Part shown: in pieces, positions 1 to 8,848 of the stretch
How positions within the stretch are numbered: position 1 is the stretch's first letter
Layout of the letters: the number at the start of each line of letters is the position of its first letter
Origin: a virus
DNA: 21,934 nt
IMG/VR virus record: IMGVR_UViG_3300037294_000132
Location: 1-21,934 of that record
Direction: 5' to 3' (one strand)
The notes under the pieces: generated by a model
Told to the model about the DNA's origin: nothing
Databases searched by the model: none
Seen by the model: only the letters and a program-made list of their open reading frames with translations
Program-made: the position numbers and the translations under genes

Positions 1-362
1 TGTTTTAAACCTACCATGTAAAACTTACCGTTATAGTCCTCAATTGCTACGTGAGGTCTTGCAGATGCTAACAATTTAATCTGTTCTTGTGTTGCCTTAT
101 CTAAAGTTGTTAAGGTTAAATTTAAAGTTGATGTATAAAAAGTTGTTCCGTTTTCTCTTGATGAATTAATTGCAGTTTCTAAAGAAGAATTTCCTTTTAT
201 ATCAAATTTAAAGAATGAAGGTGTACCTGCAATTGCTGTAATTTCTCCAGCAACAATTGTAGCAACTCCTAATGTTCCGTAATCTGCAAAGTAGATAGCT
301 TTTAAACCACCTACGGATGCCTTACAGGGTAGCGCTCTACCCGATGTCAATAAACATGCCAT
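1..362 (-). CDS. partial phage structural protein, possibly tail tube
   Basis: The gene opens at an ATG at 360-362 and stays open for 120 codons to the left edge, so the C-terminus is missing. The protein starts MACLLTSGRALPCKASVGGL and continues with a strand-rich, threonine-rich stretch and a segment ARPHVAIEDYNGKFYMVGLK near the cut. It has no membrane segment or catalytic motif. It is the next gene after the capsid candidate on the same strand, separated by an 88-bp gap with a terminator. A short beta-rich protein beside the capsid gene suggests a tail tube or head decoration protein. That role is an inference from context; the reading frame itself is secure. Confidence 0.6.
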   Translation of the reverse strand, partial: MACLLTSGRALPCKASVGGLKAIYFADYGTLGVATIVAGEITAIAGTPSFFKFDIKGNSSLETAINSSRENGTTFYTSTLNLTLTTLDKATQEQIKLLASARPHVAIEDYNGKFYMVGLK

Positions 363-387
363 AATTTGTATATTTTTTAGTTGTTAA

Positions 388-427
388 ATAAAAAAAATAA
401 GTAAGTAGATTAACTACCTACCTATTT
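388..427 (-). terminator. intrinsic terminator after the capsid gene
   Basis: Read on the minus strand, positions 427-414 and 408-395 form a 14-bp stem with two G-U pairs around a 5-base loop (409-413). Eight T residues follow directly (plus-strand A run at 390-397). It lies 24 bp after the capsid stop codon and 26 bp before the next start, so it probably lowers read-through and makes the capsid gene the most abundant message. Confidence 0.75.
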
Positions 428-450
428 TTATTACTATTAATTTATTTTTA

Positions 451-1389
451 TTAGATTCCGTAAGTAATAATTTCCGTAGGAATTGCATATTGAACAGCAG
501 CAGTGTAACACATTACAAATCTAACGTTTTTAGAACCGTCTATGTCTGCCATATCAATTAGTTTAACCTCATTGTAATCAGACAATAAACCTGTTCCAAA
601 AAATAAGTTAGACTTTAAAGCAGCAACCGCCTTGTTATCATTTAAACCATTTGCAATAACCAATTTAACACCGTCAAAGTATTGAATATCAATATCTTGA
701 TTGTTACCCATTGCCATGAATCCGTTGCCTCCTAAACCGCTTGCTTGGAAACCACCTAATGCACGTTTATAAGCTCTAAATATGTTTTGAGAAACATACA
801 CAAATAACTCCTCGTTACCATATAAAGTTGAAGGTATTTTATCAACTATCTTTCCAAGTTCAGCAATTACGTTTGAAGCATTTACACCACCAGCAATCGC
901 AGTAATTTTTTGACCTGCAAGAACAGCAGCATCAGCAGCTAATAAAGTAGCAAATCCATCAAATGAGCCTGCACCTGCTACACCTCTCCATATATCTTGC
1001 TCTGTTTTTTCTGCTACTTTCGCAGATAATTGTGCGATAAAATAATCCGAGAATGTTTTAGGCAAGTTGTCAAATGCTGAAAAACCCATTGATATCGCTT
1101 CCCAATCTGATTGGAATGGAGTTTTACATAACTCTAAATTTACTTTTAATTCTTTTGGCTGTATAACTTTTTCAGTTAAGGTAACTGTTGAAGTGTCTGC
1201 GAAATCACATGAAGCATTTGCAGTGATGCCATCAATAGCAACCACTTTTAAAACTTCTTTAAATTTAATGTTTGGTTTAATTTCGATTAATCCGTTTGAT
1301 AAAGTGTTTCCACTTAAAAGAGCTAGGGAAACATATTTTCCCGCAAACTCTCCTGCATAAGTTGTTGTAATATTTGTTACTGTTGCCAT
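451..1389 (-). CDS. putative major capsid protein
   Basis: A 312-residue soluble protein with an alpha/beta mix, no signal peptide and no Cys-rich or catalytic motif. It contains an amphipathic stretch around residues 96-136 (FQSDWEAISMGFSAFDNLPK onward, then FIAQLSAKVAEKTEQDIWRG) and a glycine-rich segment near 215-230. Length and position fit a major capsid protein: it follows a prohead protease and a scaffold-like gene in the same operon and is followed by a strong terminator. I do not see an HK97-fold signature that proves it, and another abundant virion protein remains possible. The start ATG lies 6 bp after the upstream stop codon. Confidence 0.65.
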   Translation of the reverse strand: MATVTNITTTYAGEFAGKYVSLALLSGNTLSNGLIEIKPNIKFKEVLKVVAIDGITANASCDFADTSTVTLTEKVIQPKELKVNLELCKTPFQSDWEAISMGFSAFDNLPKTFSDYFIAQLSAKVAEKTEQDIWRGVAGAGSFDGFATLLAADAAVLAGQKITAIAGGVNASNVIAELGKIVDKIPSTLYGNEELFVYVSQNIFRAYKRALGGFQASGLGGNGFMAMGNNQDIDIQYFDGVKLVIANGLNDNKAVAALKSNLFFGTGLLSDYNEVKLIDMADIDGSKNVRFVMCYTAAVQYAIPTEIITYGI

Positions 1390-1395
1390 ATTTTA

Positions 1396-1944
1396 TTAGT
1401 TATTTAATTTATTAAAAATTCTGTTTAATGTGTTGTTTTGTGATTTTCTAACGTAACCATTTGATTCTTTTTTTGCCGATACGTTTTCTGGATTGTGAGA
1501 AATACCTTGTACTTCTGCTAACTCAATTTCCTTAACCTCTACTTTTGCCAGTTTCAATTCGTTAATTTCGTTTCTCAACTTTTCAATTTCAGAGAAAAAA
1601 GTTTCAGTCGATACCGATTCAATTACCTTTTTAGGTGTAGAAGGCTCTGCTTGTAATTCTTCTTCTTCTACAACTTCTGCGGGTGCTTCTGGTTGCTCAG
1701 CGTCTACTTGCTTAATATCAGCAATTACGCCCTCCTCAGAAATTAAAATAGCCATACCATCTTCGGTTAAATATTCTCCTATTGGTAAAGCAACTCTTTC
1801 TTCGTCTGCTACTACAAAAATATCTGAGCCAATTTCAAAGGTTTCAGCCTCTAAGACCGCCCCGTTGTCTAGTTTCATCTGTTCTAACTTTACCTGTATA
1901 CCAAGTAATGTTCGAACTTTATTTAATGTTTCTTTTGTATTCAT
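1396..1944 (-). CDS. putative scaffolding protein
   Basis: A 182-residue acidic protein. The N-terminal 80 residues look folded and end in a beta-rich module (VALPIGEYLTEDGMAILISE). Residues 81-107 are a Glu/Pro/Ala-rich linker, and about 115-145 form a predicted coiled coil (FFSEIEKLRNEINELKLAKV). The tail is basic (RKSQNNTLNRIFNKLNN). An acidic helical protein with a basic C-terminal tail, placed between the protease and the capsid gene, matches the usual design of phage scaffolds, whose basic C-terminus binds the coat protein. No sequence family is recognised, so the role rests on architecture and order. Confidence 0.5.
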   Translation of the reverse strand: MNTKETLNKVRTLLGIQVKLEQMKLDNGAVLEAETFEIGSDIFVVADEERVALPIGEYLTEDGMAILISEEGVIADIKQVDAEQPEAPAEVVEEEELQAEPSTPKKVIESVSTETFFSEIEKLRNEINELKLAKVEVKEIELAEVQGISHNPENVSAKKESNGYVRKSQNNTLNRIFNKLNN

Positions 1945-1989
1945 ATTTATATAATAATTATTAAGTTAAATTTTGTATTTTCGTTTTTA

Positions 1990-2124
1990 TTATTCTTCTG
2001 GTTCTTTACTAATATTACCGATTCCTTGCTTCCAATAATCTGGTGCATGACATTCTTTACCTTGCACTTGCCCACATTCAATAGAGTATGTATTTTTGCA
2101 ATAACAATAAACTGCCCTACTCAT
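1990..2124 (-). CDS. 44-residue Cys-rich protein
   Basis: A small gene whose ATG overlaps the protease stop as TAATG at 2124 and which ends with TAA at 1990-1992. The product has four Cys in a CxC...C...CH arrangement (Cys7, Cys9, Cys17, Cys25, His26), which could bind one zinc ion, followed by a short polar tail ending KEPEE. The overlap suggests translational coupling to the protease. It sits within the head gene block, between protease and scaffold. I recognise no family; a zinc-stabilised minor head protein is only a guess. Confidence 0.6.
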   Translation of the reverse strand: MSRAVYCYCKNTYSIECGQVQGKECHAPDYWKQGIGNISKEPEE

Positions 2125-2693
2125 TATGATAATAATTTTTTAAGTTCGTCAATCATTTTTAATTCAGCTTCATCTTCTCGATTCTCTAATTTATCAGCAA
2201 AATAACCCTGAATGCTAAAGCCTTTTACTTTACCTGTCTTTACGTAGTCGTTCCAAATCTCATCGTTATTAACTTTCACACTCCCCATCCAAGTTCCAAC
2301 TGGAACGTCTAAACCATATAAGGCTGTTTTATCTTTTTCTTTGTCCTCTACTATCCAAGATTCCACCAATGTCAAACCCTCTAATTTACCATCATGCTCT
2401 AGTGTAGAGTTTGATTGATTGCCATTTTGCAAATACATTTGAGAAGCTTTTAAGACAGTTTCTTCTGAAAAAAACACGTAGTACTCCTCGTCTTTATCAC
2501 GTCTGTATATAGGTTTCTTTGGTATTAATAAAGCACCCATTAATAAACGTTTCTCTTTGCTAATTTCAGCAAGTTGTATTTGCTCGCTTTTCAATGCTAT
2601 AAAGTCAGATTCAATAGCGGGGTTTTCTACAACAGAAATTGCTTCAACTCCTATTGCATCATCCTCGTCTAAAATTAATTCAATCATTCTCAT
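2124..2693 (-). CDS. prohead protease, XkdF-like (Peptidase_S78_2)
   Basis: A 189-residue protein matching the XkdF-like phage serine protease family. Visible landmarks are VVENPAIESDFIAL (21-34), the MGALLIPKKPIYRRD segment (52-66), His100 in LEHDGKLEGLTLVESW, the PVGTWMGSVKVNNDEIW block (131-147), and Ser160 in VKGFSIQGYF. In this family a His and a Ser in these contexts are the likely catalytic residues. It should cut the scaffold and trim capsid parts during prohead maturation. Position just upstream of scaffold and capsid genes agrees. The ATG at 2691-2693 is preceded by an AT-rich motif seen at two other late genes. A second in-frame ATG lies two codons in. Confidence 0.8.
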   Translation of the reverse strand: MRMIELILDEDDAIGVEAISVVENPAIESDFIALKSEQIQLAEISKEKRLLMGALLIPKKPIYRRDKDEEYYVFFSEETVLKASQMYLQNGNQSNSTLEHDGKLEGLTLVESWIVEDKEKDKTALYGLDVPVGTWMGSVKVNNDEIWNDYVKTGKVKGFSIQGYFADKLENREDEAELKMIDELKKLLS

Positions 2694-2705
2694 AATTATA
2701 TAATG
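2693..2705 (-). promoter_or_regulatory. recurring AT-rich start motif, copy 1
   Basis: On the minus strand the bases before the protease start read CATTATATAATTATG. The core ATTATATAATTA recurs before the tail chaperone (9585-9601) and upstream of the small terminase (11271-11287). It could be a late promoter element or a start-site enhancer in an organism group that does not use Shine-Dalgarno sites. Confidence 0.35.
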
Positions 2706-2729
2706 TTTTTTAGTTTAATTTTTACATTT

Positions 2730-4634
2730 TTAAATCGATGCACCTGTAATTATATTCCTGTTTAAACTTTGGGATGTTGTAATGTTGTTAGCTACTACAT
2801 AAGCTTCTATTGGTTGCTGTGTTTGACTACCTATTGCAGTTGCTAATTGGTTAGTACTACTAGCACCCACTACATTAAATGCTGGTGGCAAACTTGGAAT
2901 GTTTGGAGTAGATATATTTGGAACTCCTATTCCAGAACTTATAGCACCTGCCTTAGTTTTAGAAACCGCAGATTTAACAGAACTTATAATCCCTACACCT
3001 TGAGCAATAGCACCTGCGATTGTTATAAGGTTTTGAGGAAAACCAATCTTAGAAGATTGAGCAACGTTTTCAGCAGTAGACACACCCGCAGAACCTACAG
3101 CCTCAATACCTTTAAATGTAATACGCTTAATATCCATTATAGTTTCTTTTAAGGCTAAGGCTTGTTTTACTATTAACAAGGCTCTACCTATTCCGCTTTC
3201 TGCGTCTGCAAATTGCGCAATAGCATCAACCACCATCGACTTATCTTTTATTTTTTGGTGTGCTAGTTTTCTTTCTGCTTCTGCAATTTCAATATCTCTA
3301 GTTATATTCGTTTGCCTTGAAGCCTCCATAAATACATCAAGTGCAATTTGTGCATCTACTTTTGCTTTAGTACCTGTATTTGCATTATCTACAATCGCTT
3401 GAAGTCTTGTAGATTCTTGTTCTTTTTCTAACTCATCAATTACTTTTAAAGCCTCTAGTCTTTGTAACTCGTTTTGTATTAATGATTTATTGAAACGCAA
3501 TCTTTCAATACTTAAATTAGATTCACTTTCAGCCTTTGTGTTTGTTAGTTCTATACTCTCTCTATCAAGTGCTAAATCGTTTGCTTTTTGTTCTGAGCGT
3601 ATACCTTCTATTTGCGCTTCTACTCCTGCAAGTTCTTTTAAAGCCTCAATTTGTGCTACTCTAAAACCAACGTTATTTGCGTCTTTTGCTAAGTTTGCAT
3701 TTGCAATTGATAACTGTATTCTTGCCTGTGAAAGCATTGCTTTCTCAACAGAATCTACTGCTATTAATAATTCATCATTTGCTTTTTTACGTACTTCTAT
3801 ACTGTTTCTTTCTTCATCTCTAATCTGTCTTAATTTTTCGGCTTGTCTGTCAAACTTCTCAAATATTAACCCTTGCATTGCTGCTGCAATTTCTGCTGAC
3901 TTAGTTAATTGTGTATTTGCTTGTGCTGTTTTTATAGCGTTTTCAATACTAATTTTACTGACTTCATCAACTATATTTTTACCAATGTTAATAGTTTCAG
4001 TTATTGCTTCTCCAAAGTTTTTAACAACATCAATACCTGCTTTTACTGCTTCTTTTCCTGTGTTAAATATTGCATCTTTAGTTGCTATAATTCCAAGCGT
4101 TAATTCTTTTATTTTTTCTTTATTATCATCTCCAAAAAAAGATTTTTCCCACGCTAACTGAGCCTCTTGCAAACGTAATTTAATACCAAAAAAAGCAAGT
4201 TTTAAAGGTGTAATTACTAGTGTAAGTAAACCACCAAGCACCTTGCCTAAAGCGTTAAAATTTTCTGAACTCTTTGCAACAGCATCGTATACGTTTACTA
4301 ATGCTGTAACCACTTGACCAACAATAATAGATACTGTTTCAAAAGCAATATTAAAAAAGTCTACTGCTCTTTGATTGCCTTCAAACATTTCTTTTAAAGT
4401 TGTAAGTGCAGCAATAACTAAACCAATACCAATGGCTTTTAAAGTAGTTCCAATTGCTCGAATACCACCTGCAACACTTTTTGCAGCAGAGTTTAATCCT
4501 TTAAAAGACTTTTCAGATTTCTTATTAGAATCTACAACTTCTTTATTTAATTCTTCTATTCCTTTAGTTATTTCTTCAACTCCTTTTAAAGCCTTATTGG
4601 TTTTAGCTTCTAATTCAACTATTATTTTTTCCAT
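2730..4634 (-). CDS. tail tape measure protein
   Basis: A 634-residue protein, mostly helical, built like phage tape measures. Residues 1-60 are a coiled coil. Two hydrophobic segments follow (about 60-80, AIGTTLKAIGIGLVIAALTT, and about 100-120), then another near 133-150. A long charged coiled-coil body (about 230-470) comes next, then an Ala/Gly-rich hydrophobic region (about 535-570) and a Ser/Asn/Thr-rich tail. The protein would run along the tail lumen and set tail length; at about 1.5 angstrom per residue this suggests a tail near 95 nm. Its start overlaps the end of a 47-codon gene. It lies after the tail-tip-like genes, the reverse of the common siphovirus order. Confidence 0.85.
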   Translation of the reverse strand: MEKIIVELEAKTNKALKGVEEITKGIEELNKEVVDSNKKSEKSFKGLNSAAKSVAGGIRAIGTTLKAIGIGLVIAALTTLKEMFEGNQRAVDFFNIAFETVSIIVGQVVTALVNVYDAVAKSSENFNALGKVLGGLLTLVITPLKLAFFGIKLRLQEAQLAWEKSFFGDDNKEKIKELTLGIIATKDAIFNTGKEAVKAGIDVVKNFGEAITETINIGKNIVDEVSKISIENAIKTAQANTQLTKSAEIAAAMQGLIFEKFDRQAEKLRQIRDEERNSIEVRKKANDELLIAVDSVEKAMLSQARIQLSIANANLAKDANNVGFRVAQIEALKELAGVEAQIEGIRSEQKANDLALDRESIELTNTKAESESNLSIERLRFNKSLIQNELQRLEALKVIDELEKEQESTRLQAIVDNANTGTKAKVDAQIALDVFMEASRQTNITRDIEIAEAERKLAHQKIKDKSMVVDAIAQFADAESGIGRALLIVKQALALKETIMDIKRITFKGIEAVGSAGVSTAENVAQSSKIGFPQNLITIAGAIAQGVGIISSVKSAVSKTKAGAISSGIGVPNISTPNIPSLPPAFNVVGASSTNQLATAIGSQTQQPIEAYVVANNITTSQSLNRNIITGASI

Positions 4635-4765
4635 TTTAACTCTTGTTTTTGTCTTGTAAATATTTCTTTAAAAGTTTCTGGAAACTTATTTTTTCCTTTT
4701 GCTAATTGCACTATTTCACTTTTGCAATCTGTATTTTTTAATAAAAATAATATGTCTTTTATCAT
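4622..4765 (-). CDS. 47-residue protein coupled to the tape measure gene
   Basis: A tiny gene with ATGA overlap at its start (ATG at 4763-4765 over the TGA of the 694-residue gene) and a 13-bp overlap at its end with the tape measure start. The product is basic, mostly helical and has one Cys (starts MIKDILFLLKNTDCKSEIVQ, ends QELKWKK). The double overlap argues for real translation and coupling to the tape measure. I recognise no family. Position directly before the tape measure would fit a helper of tail assembly, but the sequence does not show it. Confidence 0.55.
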   Translation of the reverse strand: MIKDILFLLKNTDCKSEIVQLAKGKNKFPETFKEIFTRQKQELKWKK

Positions 4766-6846
4766 AAGTCGTTTAGTAATTCTAGTTCAGATTTGCCATT
4801 TTCTAAATTTGTTGTTATTGAATTTATTTTATAAGACTTGCCAAAAATTATAAATTTATCAGCAAGGCTGTAATTTAGCAATATGCTTAAAGGTAAGTAT
4901 GCTGTTGCCTTTGTGATTCTGTTTGATTCGTTAAATACACTTGTAATAGATTGGCTGTGATAGTCTTTAAATAAAGTGTTTGTATTATCCCGACCTTCCC
5001 ATTCGTCTGGCTCTGCATCAAAGTTTAAAGATGGCTGACTAGCAAACGAAACAACATTCATATTGCTATTGCATGGCGCGAAATAATTACTTATTTGTTT
5101 GCTTGAAGTTGCAACATTAGAAGAGTTAACACCATTAACAAATGATATTGACGCTGTTTTTCTCGCTAAATTAAATAGTATTGGTTTACCTATATAAGGC
5201 TCTTGATTATCATCTACACAAAAACCCCACTGTATATCTTTTGTCGCTGAATTGTCCGCATCTATTAGCCTCTCAAACTTCATGTGTTCAAAAGGAATCG
5301 TATAATTAAAAATGTCGCCAGAGAATTTAATATTTGAATCTGTGCTATACTCTATTTTGCCCCATTGTTGGTTAAATAATTGATTATGAACCGATGCAAA
5401 GTAAGTCTGTAACCCTTCATAAGTGTATACAATTTCTCTAAATGGTAACGCTACATTTGATTGGCTTTTTTCTGTGTCAATATGCTTGGTTATATCGTAA
5501 GAAACACCACCGCTATAATAAGAATCTAATGTTTTTACAACTATTATACCGTCTTCTACGTACGCAACAAGGTTAAACATTTTAAAAATAGACGTTAAAA
5601 AGTCTAAAACTTTCATATTAGGTATTTGCTGAAGCATATTAAACTCAAATTGATCCGAAACAGAGAACGATCCAGTTGCATAATTAGCAAGAACAGTCGA
5701 TTGTGTGTCTCTATCTTCATTAAACCCAGAAACAAAGAAATCGACGTTACTAAAGTCAATTGTATTGGTTATTATAATCTGAACAGTATACGCTTCTTCA
5801 TAGAAGATAGGAATAGCCACGTTATTCTGTGAACCTGTAACACGCCCACTATTATAAATAGGTACACCACCTTTAAAAACTATAAAAGAGTATTGTGTAG
5901 TTGTAAATCCTGCTGCGGGTATTACACTTAATACTAAAACATTTACTTGTCGGTTTTGAAATAACGTTAATGCCGTATTTGTTATATCGCTGATGTCCGT
6001 ATTTGTTCCTGTAAAACCTGTTACTCCATAATTAAATGAGGTTAATTGTTCGCCATTAGTAACTACACCCTTTGTTCGGTGCATCCACATAAACAAGTCC
6101 TTAATTGCAACGTTTGTATCGTTAAAAAAATCATTGCTAAATAGTATGTTATACTTTTTTTCTATTGCCTTTATAATTATTAAAACTTTCAAAGCGTATT
6201 TTAATTCATTCCATTTAACCCCACGAATACCACCTGCAGCAGACCAAGATACATTACCACTATCGGCAACCTCTGCACTACTGTCAAAAAACAATCTTTG
6301 CGTATGCGTCAACAAAGGCACTTGTACAGGAGAAGTATACGTTACGCCGTCTACTGTTTTTTCTTGTACTGTTGTTAAGTATCTTTCAATATCAGTAGGT
6401 TTAAAATATAAAGGAGATGGATTTTGCACGTCTTCTTCAAAGTCAAAGTTACTTAACCAGTTTAAGCTTGATAATAAGTCATCGCCTATGGTTTGCTTTA
6501 ATGAAATAGTATTTCCAAAAAAAGTAATCTTATATGTGTGCGCTTTATTATCTTTTAAGTCTACGCCCTCCAATTTAATATAGCCATCTTTGTAAGGTAA
6601 AAAGTTTAATTCTAAATTTGCTTTTACTCTTACCCTTGCATCAAATCCACCTTGTATATCGTTGTTGTAATAGTGTTTAAATATCTTGTTGTTTACACTT
6701 GATGCCGGTACGCTAAACGTTCTAGAAAATTCTGTAAATATTTTGTCAATATCCATAACGTTTTTAATACTGTCAGTAACAACTACGCTCTCATCATTAA
6801 ATAAATCTACTCTTTGCCCTCCAATAAATAACTGTATCTTTTGCAT
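4762..6846 (-). CDS. putative tail tip or baseplate protein
   Basis: A 694-residue soluble protein. The N-terminus (IQLFIGGQRVDLFNDESVVV, then IKNVMDIDKIFTEFSRTFSVPAS) and the YKITFFGNTISLKQTIGDDL segment (105-124) are hallmarks I associate with a large structural protein widespread in Bacteroidota phages, usually placed near the tail tip. The middle (about 290-370) is beta-rich, and the end (SLADKFIIFGKSYKINSI onward) resembles an OB or beta-sandwich edge. The ATG directly follows the upstream stop. Together with the next gene it probably forms the distal tail or baseplate. A receptor-binding role is possible but not shown. Confidence 0.5.
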   Translation of the reverse strand: MQKIQLFIGGQRVDLFNDESVVVTDSIKNVMDIDKIFTEFSRTFSVPASSVNNKIFKHYYNNDIQGGFDARVRVKANLELNFLPYKDGYIKLEGVDLKDNKAHTYKITFFGNTISLKQTIGDDLLSSLNWLSNFDFEEDVQNPSPLYFKPTDIERYLTTVQEKTVDGVTYTSPVQVPLLTHTQRLFFDSSAEVADSGNVSWSAAGGIRGVKWNELKYALKVLIIIKAIEKKYNILFSNDFFNDTNVAIKDLFMWMHRTKGVVTNGEQLTSFNYGVTGFTGTNTDISDITNTALTLFQNRQVNVLVLSVIPAAGFTTTQYSFIVFKGGVPIYNSGRVTGSQNNVAIPIFYEEAYTVQIIITNTIDFSNVDFFVSGFNEDRDTQSTVLANYATGSFSVSDQFEFNMLQQIPNMKVLDFLTSIFKMFNLVAYVEDGIIVVKTLDSYYSGGVSYDITKHIDTEKSQSNVALPFREIVYTYEGLQTYFASVHNQLFNQQWGKIEYSTDSNIKFSGDIFNYTIPFEHMKFERLIDADNSATKDIQWGFCVDDNQEPYIGKPILFNLARKTASISFVNGVNSSNVATSSKQISNYFAPCNSNMNVVSFASQPSLNFDAEPDEWEGRDNTNTLFKDYHSQSITSVFNESNRITKATAYLPLSILLNYSLADKFIIFGKSYKINSITTNLENGKSELELLNDL

Positions 6847-7884
6847 TTATCGAATATTGTTTATTACGTTATAAGAATTTTCAAACTCCATTGTATACTC
6901 TACCAGCCTATCGTTTACGGATGTCTTAAAGGTTATGTCAGACGTTTTAATGTTTACAGGTAGGGTTTGTGGCGTACCTACTAAATTAGTTAACCAAACT
7001 CTCTCAGACAATAACAGTTGTTTAAATATTTCGTTTTGAGATTGGTCCAGATACCCGCTATTTAAAATTATAGATTCGTTACCTGTTAAGTTAAAATCCA
7101 CGTTTACATGACTGTCTACATTGTAAGTGTTATTTGTTTTTAAAATATTACCTTTATATGTTTCCTTCTTTACATTTAATTTATTTACAGATTTTTTAAA
7201 GAAAATACATTCTTGCTTTACACCGTATCTGTTTACAAATGTAATTTTATAGGGATTAAATTTACATTCTGATACTGTTGTTACATTTAAAGTGGTCGTC
7301 CCGTTGTCATCATCCACAACAATACTATCAACATTAACCCCTGCTGTGCTAACATACTCGACTTGTTCTAAACTTTCCGTACTTGATGTGAATGAGTTTA
7401 CAGTTGTACCACCTCCTGTTAAGTTCTGCGTAATAATTGGATTGTTGTTTGTTCTAAAAGGTATTCTATAAGAAGTTCCTTCTAATAAATACACTTGTGT
7501 TTGGTCAATTAGCAAAGTTTTATCATCATCAATTACATCGTTTTCAAAATAAGTATATGCACTAAATGCAATATCTAAATTAGTAACTGTCGCACCTTGC
7601 TGAACCTTGCTAATATTAAATGCTTTAATCACAGTTTTAACCCACGCAGTCTCTCCTCCAAATGCTTCGTTTAATGGTTGTGTTAAGTAGTCCTTAACTA
7701 TTTCCGCAATCTCAAAAGAAATTATATTAGACGCACCCGCTTTATATTTTTTAAATGTATAAGTAGGTGTAGCAGGTAAGTTAAAAATTGTATCTCCTTG
7801 CCATATAAAAACCTCTAAAGTAGCGTAACTAATTGATGCGTTTGTAATCGATACATACTTTGGACTTCTGGAATATATTGCCAT
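6847..7884 (-). CDS. putative tail or baseplate structural protein
   Basis: A 345-residue beta-rich protein with no catalytic motif or membrane segment. It starts MAIYSRSPKYVSI, has a Thr/Ser-rich central region (residues 155-205), and ends with VNIKTSDITFKTSVNDRLVE followed by a short strand. This C-terminal pattern recurs in structural proteins of Bacteroidota phages as I know them. It lies between the neck-like gene and the 694-residue tail protein, abutting both, so the two large proteins probably act in the same substructure of the tail. The exact role cannot be read from the sequence. Confidence 0.45.
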   Translation of the reverse strand: MAIYSRSPKYVSITNASISYATLEVFIWQGDTIFNLPATPTYTFKKYKAGASNIISFEIAEIVKDYLTQPLNEAFGGETAWVKTVIKAFNISKVQQGATVTNLDIAFSAYTYFENDVIDDDKTLLIDQTQVYLLEGTSYRIPFRTNNNPIITQNLTGGGTTVNSFTSSTESLEQVEYVSTAGVNVDSIVVDDDNGTTTLNVTTVSECKFNPYKITFVNRYGVKQECIFFKKSVNKLNVKKETYKGNILKTNNTYNVDSHVNVDFNLTGNESIILNSGYLDQSQNEIFKQLLLSERVWLTNLVGTPQTLPVNIKTSDITFKTSVNDRLVEYTMEFENSYNVINNIR

Positions 7885-7886
7885 TC

Positions 7887-8399
7887 TTATTTTTTTAAAT
7901 TGTCTTTTGTTGCTACTTTAATTAATGCTTCTACGTCTAAAGCGTACGCTTTAATGATGTCTTTATCTATATTTTCAAATGCTTTCTTAAATGGTTTAGT
8001 AAAAAACAAACTAGGCTTTATACCATTAATAAAAATACTTCTTGCAATCATAAATTGTAAAGACTTTCTTGGCAAAAATTTACCGTTCTTATCTTTAGGT
8101 GCTATGCCTTTTCTTACAATCCATTTATCCAATTTACTTGGTGGTGGCATCTTAGTAGTATAACTATAAGGGGTATCATATTTTTTCTCCTTACCACTAA
8201 CTCCAATGTCTTGAAATATTCCGTAATCCTCCATTAAAAAATCTAAACCAAAACTATTTTTGCTGACGTTTAAATCGTACTTTAAACTATTATAAAGTTG
8301 TTTAGAACTATTTTTTTTACCCCTTGTTAAGTTTGCACGTGATTGACTTATAACGTATTTAGCAAACCTATTAAGTTCCGCCTGCACATTATTTAACAT
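7887..8399 (-). CDS. neck / tail completion protein, HK97 gp10-like
   Basis: A 170-residue basic protein resembling the HK97 gp10-like group. It has an N-terminal helix (LNNVQAELNRFAKYVISQSR), then LYNSLKYDLNV, the MEDYGIFQDIGVSGKEKKYD segment (56-75), PPSKLDKWIVRKGI (86-99), and SIFINGIKPSLFFTKPFKKA (121-140). In this family the protein joins head and tail during assembly. Its start overlaps the end of the tail-terminator-like gene by 7 bp, a pairing common in siphoviruses. Confidence 0.6.
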   Translation of the reverse strand: MLNNVQAELNRFAKYVISQSRANLTRGKKNSSKQLYNSLKYDLNVSKNSFGLDFLMEDYGIFQDIGVSGKEKKYDTPYSYTTKMPPPSKLDKWIVRKGIAPKDKNGKFLPRKSLQFMIARSIFINGIKPSLFFTKPFKKAFENIDKDIIKAYALDVEALIKVATKDNLKK

Positions 8400-8848
8400 A
8401 TATCAATCTCATTAGGAATTAACACGTCAAAAGAACACGCCCAACCTGCAACTTCATCTTCAAATCTGTCATAGAATAGCTCAAAACTTGGTGTCCCGTC
8501 TAATTGATATAAATTCTGATGTAAATTACCACCTCGTAAAACTTGCACAAGTTTATTTAATACCACTAATTGTGTGTTAAGTACGTCTTGCTCATTGGTG
8601 TTACATACAAATATATCTAAAACCTCATCTTTAGACATATTGACTATGTCCATTGCTAAAATAGACATACTAAAACGTAAAATATTATCCTCATTTAATA
8701 CACTATTTACCATAATGTGAGAAAGAGGATACATAATTTGTTTGTCTAATGCTACTTTAGTAATGTCGCCAAACGTTACGTTGTTCACATTTGCATCACT
8801 TAGCAATTGTTCTTTTATTTTTTCAGTAACCGAATAAAATCCTTTCAT
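8393..8848 (-). CDS. putative tail terminator-like protein
   Basis: A 151-residue protein with an N-terminal helix, a central block with alternating strands (RFSMSILAMDIVNMSKDEVL) and a C-terminus AGWACSFDVLIPNEIDIC. Size, mixed alpha/beta content and place next to the neck gene fit phage tail terminator (gpU-like) proteins, which cap the tail tube before joining the head. The ATG at 8846-8848 comes immediately after the stop of the chaperone's -1 frame (8849-8851), so translation of this gene would be coupled to frameshifted ribosomes rather than to the zero-frame product, which stops 83 bp earlier. Confidence 0.5.
   Translation of the reverse strand: MKGFYSVTEKIKEQLLSDANVNNVTFGDITKVALDKQIMYPLSHIMVNSVLNEDNILRFSMSILAMDIVNMSKDEVLDIFVCNTNEQDVLNTQLVVLNKLVQVLRGGNLHQNLYQLDGTPSFELFYDRFEDEVAGWACSFDVLIPNEIDIC

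Noticed and set aside
3490-4161. 223-codon plus-strand frame opposite the tape measure gene
   Set aside because: A low-complexity Ser/Phe/Ile-rich shadow of the coiled-coil coding strand, with no promoter or gene-like context on that strand.
4762-6846. Portal protein call for the 694-residue gene
   Set aside because: The start and middle resemble tail-tip-like structural proteins and lack the long helical stem expected of a portal, although a structure search could change this.
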